Of a stretch of 7,947 bases of DNA, positions 5,926 through 7,947 are shown one piece after another (position 1 is the first letter of the stretch; every line of letters starts with the position of its first letter). Origin of the DNA: UBA2272 sp034368805 (lineage in GTDB: Bacteria > Actinomycetota > Coriobacteriia > Anaerosomatales > Anaerosomataceae); assembly GCA_034368805.1 (NCBI GenBank), contig JAXMLJ010000100.1:1-7947 (forward strand), in the 5' to 3' direction. The notes beneath the pieces were generated by a model, which was given only the letters and a program-made list of their open reading frames with translations, did not search any database and was not told the origin of the DNA. Position numbers and translations under genes: made by a program.

Positions 5926-7815
5926 ATGACCGTCCCCACCGACTACGACACCGGAGCCGGGTGCGGCCCGATGCCGCCCGACATCGCCGCGCAACTCGGC
6001 CATGTGCCCGACGCCCCCGGCGTCTACCTGTGGAAGTGCGGGGGCGAGGTCCTGTACGTCGGCAAGGCCAAGAGCCTGCGCAAGCGCATGCGGCAGTATG
6101 TGAGCGGGCACGACGGGCGCGCTCAGATCCCGCGCATGATGGAGCGCGTGGACTCGTTCGACTACGTGGTGACGGGCAACGAGGTGGAGAGCCTCATCCT
6201 GGAGGGCAACCTCATCAAGGAACTCCGCCCGCCGTTCAACGTCGACTTCAAAGATGACAAGAGCTTCCCGTTCATCGCGCTCACGCTCGCCGACCCGTTC
6301 CCCGCGATCAAGTACACGCGCGAGCGACACCGGCCGGGGACGCGCTACTTCGGCCCGTACACCGACGCCAAGGCCGCGCGCGAGACGGTGGAGGTAGCCC
6401 GGCGCGTCTATCCCGTGTGCCGGGCGACGTGCGCCGAGTGGAAGCGCCTGACCGCGCGGGGCGGGAAGCCTACGGGCACGGCGTGCTTCGACTACCACGT
6501 GGGCAAGGGTCCGGGACCGTGCGTGGGCGCGATCGGGGCCGAGGAGTACCGGGCGCGTGTGGAGAAGATCGCGGCGTTCCTCGAAGGGCGCCAGCGCGAG
6601 GTGGCAGCCGAGCTCGAGCGTGCGATGCGCGCGGCGGCCGGCGACCTGGACTACGAGCGTGCGGCGCGCCTGCGCAACTCGCTCGACGCCGTGCGCGCGG
6701 TGCTCGAGCGCCAGCGCGTGGTCTCGGACCGGCCGCTCGATCTCGACGTGATCGGCATCGAGCGCGAGGAGACGATCGCCGGCGCGCACGTGCTGCTGGT
6801 GCGTGAGGGGCGGATCGTGGGTGCTAACGAGTTCGTGCTCGACAAGGGGCTCGACGTGGCCGAGGCCGAGCTTATCGAGGGCTTCCTGCTCCGCTACTAC
6901 GGCACCGCGTCGCACGTGCCGCGCGAGGTCGTGCTGCCGACCCTGCCCGAGTCGGCCGAAGCCGTTGAGGCGTGGCTGTCCGGGCTGCGCGGCACCAAGT
7001 CCGCCCTCACCGTGCCGCAGCGCGGAGAGAAGCGGGCGCTAGCCGAGCTTGCCGCCACCAACGCACGGCACTCGCTCGCGCGCTACCGGCACCGCACCCG
7101 CTACGACGAGGAGCGCCTGAACCGCGCGCTCCTGGAACTCGAAAGCGCGCTCGCGCTACCCGCGCCGCCGCTTCGGATCGAGTGCTTCGACGTCTCCACG
7201 CTCCACGGTCGCTCGTCGGTGGGCTCGATGGTGGTCTTCACCGGAGGGCGTGCCGACCGCGCTGCGTACCGGCGCTTCCGCGTACGGATGCCCGCCGAGG
7301 AAGCCAACGACGTGGCGATGATGGCCGAGGTGCTCCGGCGCCGGTTTGCCCGTGCTGCCGAGGGCGACACGCGCTTTGCGAAGCGTCCGGACCTCGTGAT
7401 CGTGGACGGCGGTCCGCCGCAGCTCTCCGCCGCGCGCACGGTGCTTTCCGAGTTGGGGCTCGAGAGCATCCCGCTTGCGGCCCTCGCCAAGCGCGAGGAG
7501 GAGCTGTGGCTGCCGGACTGGGACGAGCCGGTGACGCTGCCGGGCGGCTCGCCGTCGCTCTATCTGGTGAAGCGCGTGCGCGACGAAGCCCACCGGTTTG
7601 CCATCGAGTACCACCGCGAGCTGCGTGGCCGAGCGATGACCGCCTCGGCGCTCGATGACGTGCCGGGCGTGGGTCCCAAGCGCAAGAAGGCGCTGCTGAA
7701 GGCGTTCGGTTCGCTCAAGCGCGTGCGAGCGGCGAGCGTGGAGGAGATCGCGGCGGTACCGGGTGTGGGGCGCGCGGCCGCCGAGGCGGTGGCCGAGGCG
7801 CTGAAGAGGGAGTAG
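5926..7815 (+). CDS. uvrC: Excinuclease ABC subunit UvrC
   Basis: A 629-residue nuclease that cuts both sides of a lesion in the UvrB-DNA complex. The N-terminal GIY-YIG domain makes the 3' cut: GVYL (32-35), YVG (44-46) and catalytic Glu93 in LILEGNLI. A cysteine motif spans 165-199, followed by the UVR domain that contacts UvrB (about 225-260). The RNase H-like domain makes the 5' cut: Asp422 in IECFDVS, Asp462, Asp494 in VIVDGG and His556 in VRDEAHRF. Two helix-hairpin-helix motifs, DDVPGVGPK and AAVPGVGRA, end the protein. Cys165, Cys169, Cys187 and Cys199 are present, but the usual third cysteine of the iron-sulfur motif is Gly195. The start is not settled: ATG 5926 has poor Shine-Dalgarno spacing (AGGG sits 1 nt before it), and ATG 5971 would give 614 residues, nearer the E. 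coli length of 610. The 10-bp gap after uvrA implies one transcript. Confidence 0.97.
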   Translation: MTVPTDYDTGAGCGPMPPDIAAQLGHVPDAPGVYLWKCGGEVLYVGKAKSLRKRMRQYVSGHDGRAQIPRMMERVDSFDYVVTGNEVESLILEGNLIKELRPPFNVDFKDDKSFPFIALTLADPFPAIKYTRERHRPGTRYFGPYTDAKAARETVEVARRVYPVCRATCAEWKRLTARGGKPTGTACFDYHVGKGPGPCVGAIGAEEYRARVEKIAAFLEGRQREVAAELERAMRAAAGDLDYERAARLRNSLDAVRAVLERQRVVSDRPLDLDVIGIEREETIAGAHVLLVREGRIVGANEFVLDKGLDVAEAELIEGFLLRYYGTASHVPREVVLPTLPESAEAVEAWLSGLRGTKSALTVPQRGEKRALAELAATNARHSLARYRHRTRYDEERLNRALLELESALALPAPPLRIECFDVSTLHGRSSVGSMVVFTGGRADRAAYRRFRVRMPAEEANDVAMMAEVLRRRFARAAEGDTRFAKRPDLVIVDGGPPQLSAARTVLSELGLESIPLAALAKREEELWLPDWDEPVTLPGGSPSLYLVKRVRDEAHRFAIEYHRELRGRAMTASALDDVPGVGPKRKKALLKAFGSLKRVRAASVEEIAAVPGVGRAAAEAVAEALKRE

Positions 7816-7829
7816 GGCGGAGCGGGGGC

Positions 7830-7859
7830 TTACACAGACAGTCATGCGTCTGGGTGTAA
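7830..7859 (+). other. Imperfect hairpin after uvrC, possible weak terminator or operator
   Basis: TTACACAGAC (7830-7839) pairs with GTCTGGGTGTAA (7848-7859) apart from a two-base GG bulge, with an 8-nt loop. It begins 14 bp after the uvrC stop. No T-run follows, so intrinsic termination is unproven. The outer TTACAC/GTGTAA arms could instead be a regulator site for the next gene. Confidence 0.4.
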
Positions 7860-7906
7860 CCTGAGGGCAAGGCAGGAGCGAAGTGGCGAGGGCAGAACTG
7901 CGTAAG

Positions 7907-7934
7907 AGCAGACTAGCGGCGTTTGCTGTCTGCT
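7907..7934 (+). other. Second hairpin downstream of uvrC
   Basis: AGCAGACTAGC (7907-7917) pairs with GCTGTCTGCT (7925-7934) with one bulged T, giving a 10-bp stem and a GGCGTTT loop. It is followed by GAATCTAGGG rather than a T-run. The 7816-7947 interval has no gene; this hairpin may belong to a terminator region, a 5' leader of the next gene or a small RNA. Confidence 0.4.
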
Positions 7935-7947
7935 GAATCTAGGGTTA

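Noticed and set aside
5740..6915. Minus-strand open frame of 391 codons opposite uvrA-uvrC
   Set aside because: It overlaps the end of uvrA and half of uvrC, both unmistakable; its translation is Arg/Ala-rich without motifs.
7844..7864. Six-codon open frame (MRLGVT) that could be a leader peptide
   Set aside because: There is no ribosome site at usable distance, no run of regulatory codons, and it lies inside a hairpin; chance is sufficient.

Overview
This is a high-GC chromosomal window with dense housekeeping gene content. It holds five protein-coding genes in two divergent operons. The minus-strand operon is amt-glnB-glnD (ammonium transport and PII nitrogen signalling). The plus-strand operon is uvrA-uvrC (nucleotide excision repair). 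The GC-rich codons, the amt-PII-glnD gene order typical of Actinobacteria, and a GAAC-N4-GTTC LexA-type box before uvrA all suggest an actinobacterium. A deep-branching class such as Coriobacteriia is possible, but that finer placement is inference and uncertain.

Positions 1-1114 (minus) encode the N-terminal part of GlnD, which runs off the left edge before its HD and ACT domains. Positions 1128-1466 (minus) encode a PII protein with the modifiable Tyr51. Positions 1491-2792 (minus) encode an Amt ammonium channel. The gaps are 24 bp and 13 bp, so the three genes are almost certainly co-transcribed. Amt imports ammonium, PII senses 2-oxoglutarate and ATP/ADP and can plug the channel, and GlnD modifies PII according to nitrogen status.

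The 273-bp gap at 2793-3065 carries the signals for both operons. A GTnAC-N6-GAAAC element resembling a GlnR half-box faces amt. A perfect GAAC-N4-GTTC SOS box, followed by a TACAAT candidate -10 element, faces uvrA.

Positions 3066-5915 (plus) encode full-length UvrA and 5926-7815 (plus) encode full-length UvrC, separated by 10 bp. UvrA loads UvrB at lesions and UvrC makes both incisions. uvrB is not in the window.

The last 132 bp (7816-7947) hold no gene but do contain two hairpins of unknown role.

I found no mobile elements, CRISPR arrays, tRNA or rRNA genes, and no sign of a wholly new system. The points most worth a second look are a 17-bp stem-loop inside the glnD coding region, the two regulatory boxes in the shared intergenic region, a missing canonical cysteine in the UvrC iron-sulfur motif, and the structured tail after uvrC.
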